64,000 nt of DNA from an uncultured Pseudomonadales bacterium (lineage in GTDB: Bacteria > Pseudomonadota > Gammaproteobacteria > Pseudomonadales > Azotimanducaceae). Location: the NCBI GenBank assembly GCA_938036875.1, contig CALHVX010000020.1, forward strand, positions 124,001 to 188,000, given 5' to 3'. Position numbers and translations under genes: made by a program. Positions 55,649-63,997 of the stretch are shown piece by piece. The notes below the pieces were generated by a model, which saw only the letters and a list, made by a program, of their open reading frames with translations, was not told where the DNA came from and searched no databases. Within the stretch, counting starts at the first letter, position 1, and every line of letters starts with the position of its first letter.

Positions 55649-55674
55649 TAATACTTAATATGTGTAGTAATACT
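55649..55674. promoter_or_regulatory. Direct TAATACT repeats in divergent promoter region
   Basis: Two copies of TAATACT (55649-55655 and 55668-55674) lie 19 bases apart, close to two helical turns, in the AT-rich gap between the amidohydrolase-like and DJ-1/PfpI genes. TTGACG at 55642 could be a plus-strand -35 box, and TATTAT on the other strand a -10 box. An operator role is inferred only. Confidence 0.35.
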
Positions 55675-55753
55675 ATCCGGCGTATAGGGTTAGGTCAATT
55701 GGGCCTAGCTTAAGTTAGACGCTGAGTTAGATGCAGAGAGAGAAGCCCAACAG

Positions 55754-56392
55754 ATGAAGATTGGTTTTTTGATATTCCCAAACATGACGGTGCTAGATTT
55801 TGTTGGACCTTGTCAGGTGTTAAGCCAGGTTCCGGGCGCGCAAATATATGTGTTTTGGCGCGATCTCTGTGCGGTGAGCACCGATGCCGGTTTTGCGGTA
55901 ATGCCTACCCACACCTTTGCAGAAGCACCGCAGATGGACGTGCTCTGTATCGCCGGTGGGCCTGGCCAGCGCGAGGTAATGGATGATGCGCAGGTGCTGG
56001 ACTTTGTGCGTTGGCAGGGCGCCAGTGCCAAATATGTGACCTCTGTGTGTACCGGTTCGCTGCTGCTCGCAAAAGCCGGTTTGCTCACGGGCTACAAAGC
56101 CGGCTGTCATTGGGTTTGGCGAGATCAGCTGGAATCCTTCGGTGCTATCCCGGTTGATGCTCGGGTTGTTGAAGATCGTAATCGCCTGACCGGCGGCGGG
56201 GTGACCGCGGGTATTGATTTTGGGTTGATCCTTGCTGCCAAACTTGCTTCGGATGAGGTTGCTCAAGTGATACAGCTGGCCTTGGAGTATGACCCGGCAC
56301 CGCCGTTTGATGTTGGCTCGCCGCACAAGGCGGGGGTTGAGCAGCGCGCTTTGGTTGAACAGCTCTTCACACAGCATTACCCCATTCTTTGA
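55754..56392 (+). CDS. DJ-1/PfpI family protein, isonitrile-hydratase-like
   Basis: 212 residues with a class-I-glutamine-amidotransferase-like fold. The nucleophile is C99 in SVCTGSLLLAKAGLL, and D15 in VLDFVGP sits where isonitrile hydratase (InhA of Pseudomonas) has a catalytic Asp. RLTGGGVTAGIDFGL is typical of that branch. Isonitrile hydratase adds water to isonitriles to give N-formamides; related proteins are glyoxalases. It lacks the AraC domain of longer relatives. It is divergent from the amidohydrolase-like gene. Confidence 0.88.
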   Translation: MKIGFLIFPNMTVLDFVGPCQVLSQVPGAQIYVFWRDLCAVSTDAGFAVMPTHTFAEAPQMDVLCIAGGPGQREVMDDAQVLDFVRWQGASAKYVTSVCTGSLLLAKAGLLTGYKAGCHWVWRDQLESFGAIPVDARVVEDRNRLTGGGVTAGIDFGLILAAKLASDEVAQVIQLALEYDPAPPFDVGSPHKAGVEQRALVEQLFTQHYPIL

Positions 56393-56430
56393 TCGATAAT
56401 TTTGATGCGGTTTTTTAACGAGGGTTTCAA

Positions 56431-56889
56431 ATGATTGCAAACTACGCTTACGGCTTCGCGTTGCTAGCGAGCGCACTATGGTTCGCTGCCGCGTTTCGCT
56501 ACTTCAGTTTTCAAAACGCAGCGGCCGCGAAGGTGTTGATTCCGAAGTCAGCGCGTAGCTCACCACTGTTTGCAACCATGACGGCCTTTACTCCATTTCT
56601 TGGCGGCATGAATGGAGCCTTTGCGCTGTTGTCTTTGTTGCTGTTTGGGTTTTGGGTTGCTGATGTTTCTATGTTTGTCCAGCCATTTGAGCGTGGCGTG
56701 CTGTTATTAGCATTGACCGCAGCTCACTTTACGCAGCTAGCGTTCAACATCCCTATTTGGCGTAACGGTGAGCGCCGTGGAGAAGCCTATTGGTTTGTGA
56801 TGAGTGGTCCGATGCTATTTATCTTCGTTATGGATGCGGTTCAAACCGGAATCAATTTGCTGGCGGCGATTTTGCAATATTTGTTTTAA
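56431..56889 (+). CDS. Four-helix membrane protein of unknown function
   Basis: 152 residues with four predicted membrane helices (about 5-25, 48-75, 85-105 and 122-148). Between helices 3 and 4 is the polar segment IPIWRNGERRGEAYW. I do not recognise the family. GAGGG lies before the ATG. It is 38 bp downstream of the DJ-1/PfpI gene and 72 bp upstream of the SnoaL-like gene, and may be co-transcribed with them. Confidence 0.8.
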   Translation: MIANYAYGFALLASALWFAAAFRYFSFQNAAAAKVLIPKSARSSPLFATMTAFTPFLGGMNGAFALLSLLLFGFWVADVSMFVQPFERGVLLLALTAAHFTQLAFNIPIWRNGERRGEAYWFVMSGPMLFIFVMDAVQTGINLLAAILQYLF

Positions 56890-56961
56890 CGCTGGGTGTG
56901 GCTGGCTTGCATGCGAGCAAAGCGCATCGGTTTCAAAGGATATAAATCAAGGAGTAATTAA

Positions 56962-57336
56962 ATGCCAACTAAAGCTAGGTTGAACGCATTTATTGACATG
57001 GTGCTGGCAGAGACTCACGCCGAAGCCATCGAGCAGTTTTACCACGAGGATGCTTCTATCCAAGAAAATTTGAACCCGCCGAGATGCGGTCGTGATTTGC
57101 TGGTGGCTCATGAGAAAACGTCTCTTGCCGCACTAAAATCCATGCAGTCCTATCCGCCCGTATTGGTGGTTGTAGAGGGGGATCAGGTGGTTATTCAATG
57201 GCAGTTCGATATTGTTGATCCAGCGGGACAGAGCCGGCGCCTACAAGAGGTGTCGGTACAACGCTGGCGCGGCGATCGAATCCTCACCGAGCAGTTTTTC
57301 TATGATTCCGCAACCGCTTGGCAAGCGATAGATTAA
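56962..57336 (+). CDS. SnoaL-like / NTF2-fold protein
   Basis: 124 residues of one NTF2-like domain. Typical features are AEAIEQFYHEDASIQENLNPPRCGRDLLVAHEKT and the closing EVSVQRWRGDRILTEQFFYDSATAWQ. SnoaL-like proteins act as small isomerases, cyclases or ligand binders, often on ketosteroids or polyketides. AAGGAG precedes the ATG. Substrate unknown. It ends 17 bases from the convergent PLP-enzyme gene. Confidence 0.9.
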   Translation: MPTKARLNAFIDMVLAETHAEAIEQFYHEDASIQENLNPPRCGRDLLVAHEKTSLAALKSMQSYPPVLVVVEGDQVVIQWQFDIVDPAGQSRRLQEVSVQRWRGDRILTEQFFYDSATAWQAID

Positions 57337-57353
57337 CCCCTTGAGTCTCCTTG

Positions 57354-58433
57354 TTAAGGCGGGGTCAGCGTATCCACATAGGCCGGTAGTACCATAGCGC
57401 CGCCCGTGTGGATGAAGACCACCCGTTCGGCGTTGGTAAACGCACCTCGTTTAATTTGAGCGAGCAAAGCTGCAAAGGCTTTGCCGGAGTAGGCCGGATC
57501 CAGCAATATGCCTTGGGTTTGGGCCAACAGGCGAATGGCTTGCAGCGTTTGCTCCGTTGGTACGCCATATCCAGTCCCTAAGGCAGAGCTGTCCAGCAGG
57601 ATGTTGGACTGCCAGTTGGTTGGAAGCTCAAGCCCTAAGCGTTGCGCAACCGCACCGCACAAAGATTCGATGCGCTGGGCCAGTGTCTGCTCTTGGGGGT
57701 GATAAACATTGACCCCAAGCAGCCTGGGCAACTGCGCTGCGGCCTCGGTTGAAAGCTCACCAGCCAACCCTAGAAGGCCGCAAAGCAGCCCAGCCTGAGT
57801 GCCGGCGCTTGAAGAGGCGTGGACTAAATACTGACAGTCTAGCTGCTTATCCAAAAGTTGCTCCCACAGCTCGAGCAAACATTGCACGTAGCCGAGAGCG
57901 CCAATCTCGTTCGACCCTCCGGCGGGAACGCGATAAACCTGCTGCCCAGATTGCTCCAATTGGTCCTGTCGCTGCTGCGCCGCGTTTTTTGCCGACCCCG
58001 GCTCCGTTAAGGTGAGATGCGCGCCGCACAGCGCGTCCAGCAGCACGTTGCCGGTGCGTTCATAGTCTTCTTGGCGTGAGGGCACCTGCCGCGTCAAGAT
58101 CAACTCGCAGGCCAAGCCAGCTTCGGCACAGGCAGCGGCCGTTTGCCGCGCGTGGTTCGACTGTATCGCGCCAAAGGTCATGAGGGTGTCAGCCCCTTTG
58201 GCTTTGGCATCAGCGATCAGATACTCGAGTTTACGGGTTTTATTGCCGCCGCCGGCTAGGCCGGTGCAGTCGTCTCGCTTTATCCAAAGCTCTGGGGCCG
58301 GACCCTGTTGGCGTAGTGTTTTGGTGAGCTGGGTCAGTGGCTCCAGTGGGGTTGGTAAGTGTGCCAGTGGGTGGCGTGGTTGTGCGGCTAGGGTGCTACC
58401 GATTCGGGTGGAAGAGGGAAGCAGGTTTGCCAT
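57354..58433 (-). CDS. PLP-dependent ACC-deaminase / D-cysteine-desulfhydrase-like enzyme
   Basis: 359-residue fold-type II PLP enzyme. The cofactor Lys is in LAGGGNKTRKLEYL (about 63-76), SNHARQTAAACAEAGL follows, and the phosphate loop is VHASSSAGTQAGLLCGL. Family members deaminate 1-aminocyclopropane-1-carboxylate or remove sulfide from D-cysteine; in most bacteria the latter is more common. ATG 58433 follows TGGAAC. The gene has an unusual 300-base leader with interlocked inverted repeats and a terminator-like hairpin, which could mean attenuation. Confidence 0.9.
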   Translation of the reverse strand: MANLLPSSTRIGSTLAAQPRHPLAHLPTPLEPLTQLTKTLRQQGPAPELWIKRDDCTGLAGGGNKTRKLEYLIADAKAKGADTLMTFGAIQSNHARQTAAACAEAGLACELILTRQVPSRQEDYERTGNVLLDALCGAHLTLTEPGSAKNAAQQRQDQLEQSGQQVYRVPAGGSNEIGALGYVQCLLELWEQLLDKQLDCQYLVHASSSAGTQAGLLCGLLGLAGELSTEAAAQLPRLLGVNVYHPQEQTLAQRIESLCGAVAQRLGLELPTNWQSNILLDSSALGTGYGVPTEQTLQAIRLLAQTQGILLDPAYSGKAFAALLAQIKRGAFTNAERVVFIHTGGAMVLPAYVDTLTPP

Positions 58434-58487
58434 GATGAGTTCCAAAAAATCTTGAAGATCAGGAGTTTATGGAGTTTTTATAGACAG

Positions 58488-58515
58488 GCAAACAAAAGCC
58501 GCCCGTAGGCGGCTT
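58488..58515 (-). terminator. Rho-independent terminator (leader or upstream-gene end)
   Basis: On the minus strand AAGCCGCC (58515-58508) pairs with GGCGGCTT (58503-58496) around a four-base loop TACG, followed by TTGTTT. It lies 222 bases after the stop of the small membrane-protein gene and 54 bases before the PLP-enzyme start codon. Confidence 0.75.
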
Positions 58516-58640
58516 AATTTTCCGGCTGTTATTATTTTTTTGTGCCGGTTTTACACAGGATAGTATCCCTCCCGCGTAATCTGACAACCCCTCGGCAGGA
58601 CAGATCGGGGGAGAAATTAACAGTAGCCGTTTGGTTTATC

Positions 58641-58681
58641 AACAACTTAAAGTGATTTTCTAAAAGTTGTTCCATCACTTT
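58641..58681. repeat. Two interlocked perfect 8-bp inverted repeats
   Basis: AACAACTT (58641-58648) matches AAGTTGTT (58664-58671), and AAAGTGAT (58649-58656) matches ATCACTTT (58674-58681). The arms alternate left-left-right-right, so in RNA the two stems compete or form a pseudoknot, and in DNA they could be a double operator. Confidence 0.7.
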
Positions 58682-58737
58682 ACTAAGCTTGTTCACAAGC
58701 CTGTCTATCTAGCACTCTTTCACTGCGTTGAATTGGC

Positions 58738-59016
58738 CTAACGCCGTCGAAATCGTCGCTGCTGGCGAGCCAGTTGACGAGCGAAACTTCGGTACTGCTG
58801 ATGAAGGTCAGCGCGCATTTCGTCCGCAAAGCTTCGTTGTGACAACCGGCCTGCTGCGCCGTAGCGGTTGTTGGGCTTGGGTTTGACTGCTCTAGAAAAG
58901 CAAACGGCCGCCAACAGCAAAAACAGGATGCCTGGAATAATCGGAATGATTAAGCCGAGTAAGCCCACGCCAGTGCTGGCAATGCCCGCGGCGCCCCATA
59001 AAATTCGTTCTAACAT
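58738..59016 (-). CDS. DUF454 (YbaN)-like small membrane protein
   Basis: 92 residues with two close membrane helices, ILWGAAGIASTGVGLLGLIIPIIPGILFLLLAAVCFSRA, the DUF454 pattern, followed by a strongly basic cytoplasmic tail (RQQRRFRRR). The family function is unknown. The start at 59016 is backed by GGAG nine bases upstream; a start 18 codons earlier (59070) is also open and adds a polar leader. Confidence 0.75.
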   Translation of the reverse strand: MLERILWGAAGIASTGVGLLGLIIPIIPGILFLLLAAVCFSRAVKPKPNNRYGAAGRLSQRSFADEMRADLHQQYRSFARQLARQQRRFRRR

Positions 59017-59379
59017 CCGATGCGTCTCCAATGGTTGTTGTACCGTCGCTTTATAATATGCAGTTGTCATGCCAACTATAAATCATTGATATAAAAGGGA
59101 ATAAATATTAAGTCGCCTAGAGGCTTGGCATAATTGACTAAGAAGTTGTGGTTTTACCGCACGTTGAGCGGATTATTGAAATTTGACCCAAGCCAGATGT
59201 CTTACAAAACACTTACGAGTTAAGCGGAACTACCCACAGCTTTTAGATACCCAAGCACGCTAAATTAGGCCCATAGACCTTAGGTTCGATTGGCCCCAGG
59301 ATTTTGGCCATTTACCGGCGACAGCTATCGCAGCTTACCGTGGCATGATTCCCCGTTTGCTCCCCATTTGTGTGTTCCT
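59017..59379. other. Intergenic region with no firm gene
   Basis: AT-rich spacer between two divergent small genes. A TATAAT at 59053 on the plus strand could be a -10 box. No RNA gene, repeat or attachment site is evident. A TTG-started extension of the downstream frame begins at 59290 but has no ribosome site. Confidence 0.4.
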
Positions 59380-59571
59380 ATGCAAGAGCTTATTGGTAAA
59401 CAGTTTATTTTGGCGCAATCGCCGTTTCGCATCACTGATGTGCGGCATATTAGCGGTGCCTTCATGGTATATGCCGAGCCCCAAGACGACCTAGCAATCG
59501 GTCCTGTGGCGCGTCGAGCGTTCCGTTTTGCAGACATTGCACACCTCGTGAATGCTGCGAAGCCCGCTTAG
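59380..59571 (+). CDS. Small hypothetical protein
   Basis: 63 residues, unrecognised. The sequence QELIGKQFILAQSPFRITDVRHISGAFMVYAEP and RRAFRFADIAHLVN has the balanced composition of a folded small beta/alpha protein, which is why I keep it. There is no clear Shine-Dalgarno before ATG 59380, and a longer TTG start at 59290 is possible. It is the weakest gene call in the window. Confidence 0.45.
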   Translation: MQELIGKQFILAQSPFRITDVRHISGAFMVYAEPQDDLAIGPVARRAFRFADIAHLVNAAKPA

Positions 59572-59734
59572 GCTCCCACATCGGTAGCCGTGTAAACGGT
59601 GCCTCAACCCCATCGAGACTTTGCGCACGGCGCTTATTTCTTGTCTCGTGTCTAATACTTCAGGCCCAACGATGGGCGCAAAAATGTCGCGTCAAACCCT
59701 TGGCGCTTAACCGAATTGAGATAACACCACGGCA

Positions 59735-60499
59735 ATGATTGATAGTGGCCTGGATGAAATTGTGCTGTTGTTTGAGGACGACCTATCAGCGGTCGCCTCC
59801 CAGTGGCGCTACTCAGACTTTGAGCTATTGCTCGACGGGTCTGTGCTGCTGGAGCAATTTGCCGCCAGCCAGGTAAAAGCCGTTTATGTGTCTGTGGGCA
59901 ACAAGCTCGCTGTGCAATCGCTGGTGTTCTTCCTTCTGAAGATTGACGAAAACGGCCTGGCCACCCAAAAGTTTAATGTGCCGCTGCGTTACTTATCTAG
60001 CCAGGCAGGTTTAGGCCCGGATTTAGGTAGCGGGCAGCGAGTGCGCGTGGCGAGTCGAAAAAACTGTCCAGTACCCTGGCATTCAAAGCATCTTTGGGAA
60101 CCGCGCGGAGTAGGCGATCTGCATCCAGCCAAGCGGATACAAAAGTTGGTCTGGCGTAACAGCCTGGGTTTAAGTGAGCGCAAAATGGTTGCGTCTGCTG
60201 ATCTGAATGCATCAAGCCTACAGCAATTGCAATCGAGCTTAGAAGATCGGTTGCAGGCAACCTTAAATGCCAGTGGCTCGGTTGATGTTCGAAGTTTGAT
60301 CGAGCAGCACAACCAGCAATTGCAGCAGTTGGCCACTCGCTTTGAATTTGAGTTAGCCCAGCAACAAGAAGGTCATGCAGATACGCTGCGGCAACAACAA
60401 GAAGAGTTGCAGAAGTTAAGATCTGCGCTACGTCAAGAGAAAGGCAGGAGTCGACGCCTACAACAGTTGTTGCGCGGTGATACCCAATCTGAAAAGTAG
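59735..60499 (+). CDS. Hypothetical protein with C-terminal coiled coil
   Basis: 254 residues, no signal or membrane segment. The N-terminal 140 residues look globular, with LSAVASQWRYSDFELLLDGSVLLEQF and a Pro/Trp-rich segment near 115 (CPVPWHSKHLWEPRG). The last 100 residues are a Gln/Leu/Arg-rich coiled coil ending in a basic run. Possibly a scaffold or nucleic-acid-associated protein, but no family is recognised. The opposite strand also has a long open frame, rejected on composition. Confidence 0.75.
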   Translation: MIDSGLDEIVLLFEDDLSAVASQWRYSDFELLLDGSVLLEQFAASQVKAVYVSVGNKLAVQSLVFFLLKIDENGLATQKFNVPLRYLSSQAGLGPDLGSGQRVRVASRKNCPVPWHSKHLWEPRGVGDLHPAKRIQKLVWRNSLGLSERKMVASADLNASSLQQLQSSLEDRLQATLNASGSVDVRSLIEQHNQQLQQLATRFEFELAQQQEGHADTLRQQQEELQKLRSALRQEKGRSRRLQQLLRGDTQSEK

Positions 60500-60505
60500 G
60501 GCCCG

Positions 60506-60961
60506 CTAAGAACCTTCTAAGGTGGTAAGGCCCAAAGCATTTAGCACTAGTACGTTGGCAACCAAAATCACCAGCAAAACCAACGCCGCAAGAAAACCTA
60601 CCGATATTGCAGTCCAGATGCTGTGGAACTTGCCCTGGTGTTGCGCGTGGTAAGCGAGCGCTTGCCCTTGCAACAGTTGGCTCGCTCCATAGGCGATGGC
60701 TGCTTGTAACACAGCAAAACCAATCATCATGGTCAATGAGTTTGCTGGGAACCAGCTGGTGGCCACAATCAGCAGGGCATAGATAATCCACCCGACGATG
60801 GCAATGCGAACAGCGAGTTTTGGATAACCCAAAGTTCGGTAGTTGGCGTACATCATGTAGACGCCGGCAGCCAGAGACCCAAATATGGTAGCAATAACCA
60901 TAGCCCGAGAATCGTAGAGTTTACGAGCGGGTACTGGTGTTTCTTGTCTATCGTTAATCAC
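60506..60961 (-). CDS. Four-helix membrane protein of unknown function
   Basis: 151 residues with a polar N-terminus and four predicted helices (about 21-40, 50-68, 75-95 and 113-140). The segment GVYMMYANYRTLGYPKLAVR between helices 1 and 2 is distinctive and resembles small bacterial membrane proteins with no known role. It starts with GTG at 60961; no strong Shine-Dalgarno is seen. It is 6 bases from the convergent coiled-coil gene. Confidence 0.75.
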   Translation of the reverse strand: MINDRQETPVPARKLYDSRAMVIATIFGSLAAGVYMMYANYRTLGYPKLAVRIAIVGWIIYALLIVATSWFPANSLTMMIGFAVLQAAIAYGASQLLQGQALAYHAQHQGKFHSIWTAISVGFLAALVLLVILVANVLVLNALGLTTLEGS

Positions 60962-61035
60962 AGTAGAGGCGTCGCTGCTCTTGTGGGTTGCTATTCGTGA
61001 GTTGTATCAATCCGTTCGATTTTAAAAAACTGCAG

Positions 61036-62094
61036 TTAGTCAATTCTGGGATCAACCAAAATCTTGACTTGTGCGGGCTTGGTGGCCAGTTCAGCAAACG
61101 CTTCTTGCATACCGGAAAGGCCAACGGTTTTGGTGTGCAGCGGATCCGTTTGAATTCGACCATCAACAACCAAACCTTGGGCGATCTCAAAATCTTCATT
61201 AAGGTAAGCAATGGAGCTTGTCAGGTTAACCTCTTTCACCAGCCACAGCGCACCGCTGATTTCTGAATTGCCGTTTGGCACACCCACCAAGGACACCATG
61301 CCACCCCGTCGTACCAAGTCCACGGAGGTTTGGATGGTGGCAGCAATACCGGCGCATTCAAAGACGATGTCAGCACCTGTTTGTCCTAGCGCGTTGTTGA
61401 TAACCGCTGCGCTATCCTCCGATCTTGGGTCGATGAGTAGGTTTGCGCCCAGCGATTCGCCTAATTGACGGCGTAAGGGTTCAGGCTCAATCAGGGTCAG
61501 ATGACCAGCACCAGCCGCTTTAGCCGCTTGCAGGGTGAGCAGGCCGATTGGGCCGCCGCCAATGATGACCACGGAGTCACCCAAACGAATGCCGGTTCGA
61601 CGCACAGCGTGCACGGCCACGGTAACGGGTTCGAGGATTGCAGCTTGGGTGTCACTCAAGCTTGGCGCAACCTTGTACAAACGATCCAGTGCAAAAGCGA
61701 TGGAAGGCGCAAACCCGCCGTGTGCAGCACTGTTGGGGTGCATGCCGGTAGCGCCAGCAAACGCTGTGTCGCAATGGCTGGCATCGCCGCGCTTACAGCT
61801 TGGGCAGTTGCCACAGGCAGTCGCGACCCCAATGGCTACCCGGTCGCCTTCGCGAATGCTGTGGCTGTTGTCATCGCTCGCCATTGCCGAGACGTTGCCA
61901 ACCCATTCGTGGCCGCAAATCGAGGGGTTGTAAGGATCACCCGATAGAAAGGCGTGCAGATCGGTGCCGCAAATGCCGCAGTAGGCGATGTCAACAACCG
62001 CTTTGCCTGGGCTTGGAGATGGCGTGGGAAACTCTTCAAGAGTGATCGCGTTTTTGCCGGTGACCAGGGCAACTTGGATAGCGTTTGTTGTCAT
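61036..62094 (-). CDS. Zinc-dependent alcohol/polyol dehydrogenase (MDR superfamily)
   Basis: 352 residues. Catalytic zinc ligands are C39 in YCGICGTD and H62-E63 in CGHEW; the structural zinc site is CGNCPSCKRGDASHC. The cofactor motif IGGGPIGLLTLQAAKAAGA and E212 in TLIEPEPLRR point to NAD(H). It is closest to threonine-, sorbitol- and butanediol-dehydrogenase-like MDRs; the substrate is open. ATG 62094 has AGG upstream and gives the natural N-terminus. It is divergent from the DsbA-family gene. Confidence 0.92.
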   Translation of the reverse strand: MTTNAIQVALVTGKNAITLEEFPTPSPSPGKAVVDIAYCGICGTDLHAFLSGDPYNPSICGHEWVGNVSAMASDDNSHSIREGDRVAIGVATACGNCPSCKRGDASHCDTAFAGATGMHPNSAAHGGFAPSIAFALDRLYKVAPSLSDTQAAILEPVTVAVHAVRRTGIRLGDSVVIIGGGPIGLLTLQAAKAAGAGHLTLIEPEPLRRQLGESLGANLLIDPRSEDSAAVINNALGQTGADIVFECAGIAATIQTSVDLVRRGGMVSLVGVPNGNSEISGALWLVKEVNLTSSIAYLNEDFEIAQGLVVDGRIQTDPLHTKTVGLSGMQEAFAELATKPAQVKILVDPRID

Positions 62095-62214
62095 GAGCAA
62101 GCCTAGTGCGGTTGAGTCGAAGTTTGTCCAGTGGCGATGGTAGCCTTAAGTTGTGGTAGATGCGAGGCAAGCTAACTAGAATGGAGGCCGGTTCAGTCGG
62201 GTCTGGCGTTGCTA

Positions 62215-62847
62215 ATGCGTATCGATATTTACTCAGATTTAGTTTGCCCTTGGTGCTTCATCGGTAAGCGCCGTCTAGATAGGGTATTGCTTGGCCCTGT
62301 TGGTGAAGACATTCAGCTCCAATGGAAGCCTTACCAGCTATATCCAAACTTGCCGTTGGAGGGCGTCGAACGTGCACCTCACCTGCGCTCCCGCTATGGC
62401 GATGCTGCCGACCCCGCCCACGTACCAAGCCGTATCGCCAGCGAAGCGGCGCAAGAGGGTATAGAGCTAAATTTTGGAGCGATGGAACGCCTACCAAATA
62501 CCCAGCTCGGGCACCGATTGATGACTTATGCCTTGCCGTTCGGGGTTCAACATGAGCTTGCTGATCTATTGTTTCGCTACTATTTTGTTGAGGGGCGAGA
62601 TGTTGGTGATGTGGCAACCTTACTCGGCGCCGCCCAGGCTGTAGGCCTGGATGCAAATGGTAGCGCCAGTGCATTGCAGGACGAGACCATTGCAGCCCAA
62701 GTGAAGTCGGAGCTTGCGGAGGCAGCTGATGCCGGGGTTGGCGGGGTCCCGTGCTTTATGTTGGCCGGTACCTTTGCGTTGCCTGGCGTACAAACCCCAG
62801 AAGTGATGGTGCAGTTTATTGAGCGTGCCAAGGCACGGCTGGGTTAA
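62215..62847 (+). CDS. DsbA-family oxidoreductase (FrnE-like)
   Basis: 210 residues, cytoplasmic (no signal peptide). The thioredoxin-fold redox motif is C11-P-W-C14, followed by FIGKRRLDRVL, and the cis-Pro loop is GVGGVPCFML. The GKRRLDRVL and NTQLGHRLM segments match the FrnE/2-hydroxychromene-carboxylate-isomerase-like branch, which handles cytoplasmic disulfides or polyketide oxidation. ATG 62215 was chosen over a TTG two codons earlier. It ends ten bases from the convergent zinc-ribbon gene. Confidence 0.9.
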   Translation: MRIDIYSDLVCPWCFIGKRRLDRVLLGPVGEDIQLQWKPYQLYPNLPLEGVERAPHLRSRYGDAADPAHVPSRIASEAAQEGIELNFGAMERLPNTQLGHRLMTYALPFGVQHELADLLFRYYFVEGRDVGDVATLLGAAQAVGLDANGSASALQDETIAAQVKSELAEAADAGVGGVPCFMLAGTFALPGVQTPEVMVQFIERAKARLG

Positions 62848-62857
62848 TCCTGTTCCG

Positions 62858-63070
62858 TTAGAGTTTTTTGGGTAGAACAAAGTTTGGGCTGGTGGGTTGG
62901 CTGAACACGTGCTTGGCCACCACGTTGTAGACGTGACCACAACTTTTGCAGTGTACAACCATAAACCACGGTTGCCTGGATTTTGCGCGTTCAACGCTAT
63001 CTTGGGACACAATGTTGGCGATGCCTTGAATGCCGCAATCGGGGCATTTGGGTTCAGCAGTGGTAGCCAT
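62858..63070 (-). CDS. Small zinc-ribbon protein
   Basis: 70 residues with two Cys pairs, KCPDC (about 8-12) and HCKSCGH (about 40-46), forming one zinc ribbon, and a basic C-terminus. The pattern HCKSCGHVYNVVAKHV suggests a nucleic-acid or protein-binding role. It lies 48 bp downstream of cysE on the same strand and may be co-transcribed with it. No named family recognised. Confidence 0.8.
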   Translation of the reverse strand: MATTAEPKCPDCGIQGIANIVSQDSVERAKSRQPWFMVVHCKSCGHVYNVVAKHVFSQPTSPNFVLPKKL

Positions 63071-63118
63071 CGTACATCTCTCTTAAGTGTTTATTTTTTG
63101 AGTTGTACCTTTGAATGG

Positions 63119-63997
63119 TTAATCCTCACTGGCAAGCTCATCGCCGTCACAACATAAACTCTGATCCATGTCGTGTGCGGCAACCGTATCGGGCGCATGT
63201 TTACTCACCACTTGGGCCGGCACACCAGCCACCGTTGTGTTTGCCGGTACGTCTTCTAGCACCACGCTACCAGCAGCAACCTTTGCCCCTTCACCCACCT
63301 CGATGTTGCCAATGACTTTGCAGCCTGCTGACAGCAGCACACCGCGGCGTATCTTTGGGTGCCGGTCACCAGTGGTTTTGCCGGTGCCACCCAAAGTGAC
63401 GGAGTGCAAGATGGAGACGTCGTCTTCAACAACCGCGGTTTCGCCCATCACAATGCCGGTTGCATGATCGAGCATAATGCCGGAGCCGATGGTGGCAGCC
63501 GGATGGATATCAACGCCTAAACTGACACTGATTTGGTTCTGGAAGAAGCTGGCCAAGGTGCGACGACCTTGGTGCCAAAGCCAGTGCGCAACCCGATGCG
63601 CTTGCAGTGCGTGGAAGCCTTTGTAAAACAGGAACGGCGTCGATAAATCTTCGCACGCAGGGTCACGCGTAAAAGTGGCCAGCATGTCAATCTCCGCAGC
63701 CTTGAGCATGTCGGTATCGCCGTCTGCCGCTTCTTTGACAACGTCCCGAATGAGCATGGTAGGGATCATTGGATTGTCGAGCTTGCTGGCTAGGCGAAAG
63801 CTCAGTGCATCGGCAAAGCTTTGGTGATTCAAAATAGTGGCGTAGAAGTAGCTCCCTAAAATGGGCTCTTCCATCGCTTTGCGCTCGGCTTCAACTCGCA
63901 GCAACGACCAAAGATCGTCTGAATCGCCGGCCAGGCCTGTGGTCAGTCGAGCCTGCTCTAGCACCTCGTGATAGCGATGTTGCAAAAGTTTGGTCAC
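63119..63997 (-). CDS. cysE: Serine O-acetyltransferase (start may lie beyond the window)
   Basis: Makes O-acetylserine from serine and acetyl-CoA, the first step of cysteine synthesis. The helical N-terminal domain (about 27-160) ends in LASFFQNQISVSLGVDIHPAA. The left-handed beta-helix follows, with the catalytic Asp-His pair D177-H178 in MLDHATGIVMGETAV and SVTLGGTGKTTGDRHPKI. The C-terminus keeps the MDMDQ segment found in E. coli CysE, which lies near the tail used for complex formation with CysK. GTG 63997 is the last start visible; the frame stays open to the window end. Confidence 0.95.
   Translation of the reverse strand: MTKLLQHRYHEVLEQARLTTGLAGDSDDLWSLLRVEAERKAMEEPILGSYFYATILNHQSFADALSFRLASKLDNPMIPTMLIRDVVKEAADGDTDMLKAAEIDMLATFTRDPACEDLSTPFLFYKGFHALQAHRVAHWLWHQGRRTLASFFQNQISVSLGVDIHPAATIGSGIMLDHATGIVMGETAVVEDDVSILHSVTLGGTGKTTGDRHPKIRRGVLLSAGCKVIGNIEVGEGAKVAAGSVVLEDVPANTTVAGVPAQVVSKHAPDTVAAHDMDQSLCCDGDELASED

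Larger units (their letters stand above)
58434..58737 (-). promoter_or_regulatory. Structured leader/intergenic region upstream of the PLP-enzyme gene
   Basis: This 304-base stretch has no credible gene. Read on the minus strand it holds, in order, a short palindrome (GCTTGT/ACAAGC at 58687-58700), two interlocked 8-bp inverted repeats (58641-58681), a GC-rich section able to pair CCCC with GGGG (about 58588-58612), and a terminator-like hairpin (58488-58515), then 54 bases to the start codon. The order structure, terminator, start codon resembles an attenuator or riboswitch. It may equally be the 3' end of the upstream gene followed by a fresh promoter. Confidence 0.45.

Noticed and set aside
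55820-56476. 218-codon minus-strand frame opposite the DJ-1/PfpI gene
   Set aside because: Antisense to a protein with an intact active site; basic, low-quality composition.
59997-60791. 264-codon minus-strand frame across the coiled-coil gene and the four-helix membrane gene
   Set aside because: Cys/His/Trp-rich composition and overlap with two more protein-like genes; it is a shadow frame.
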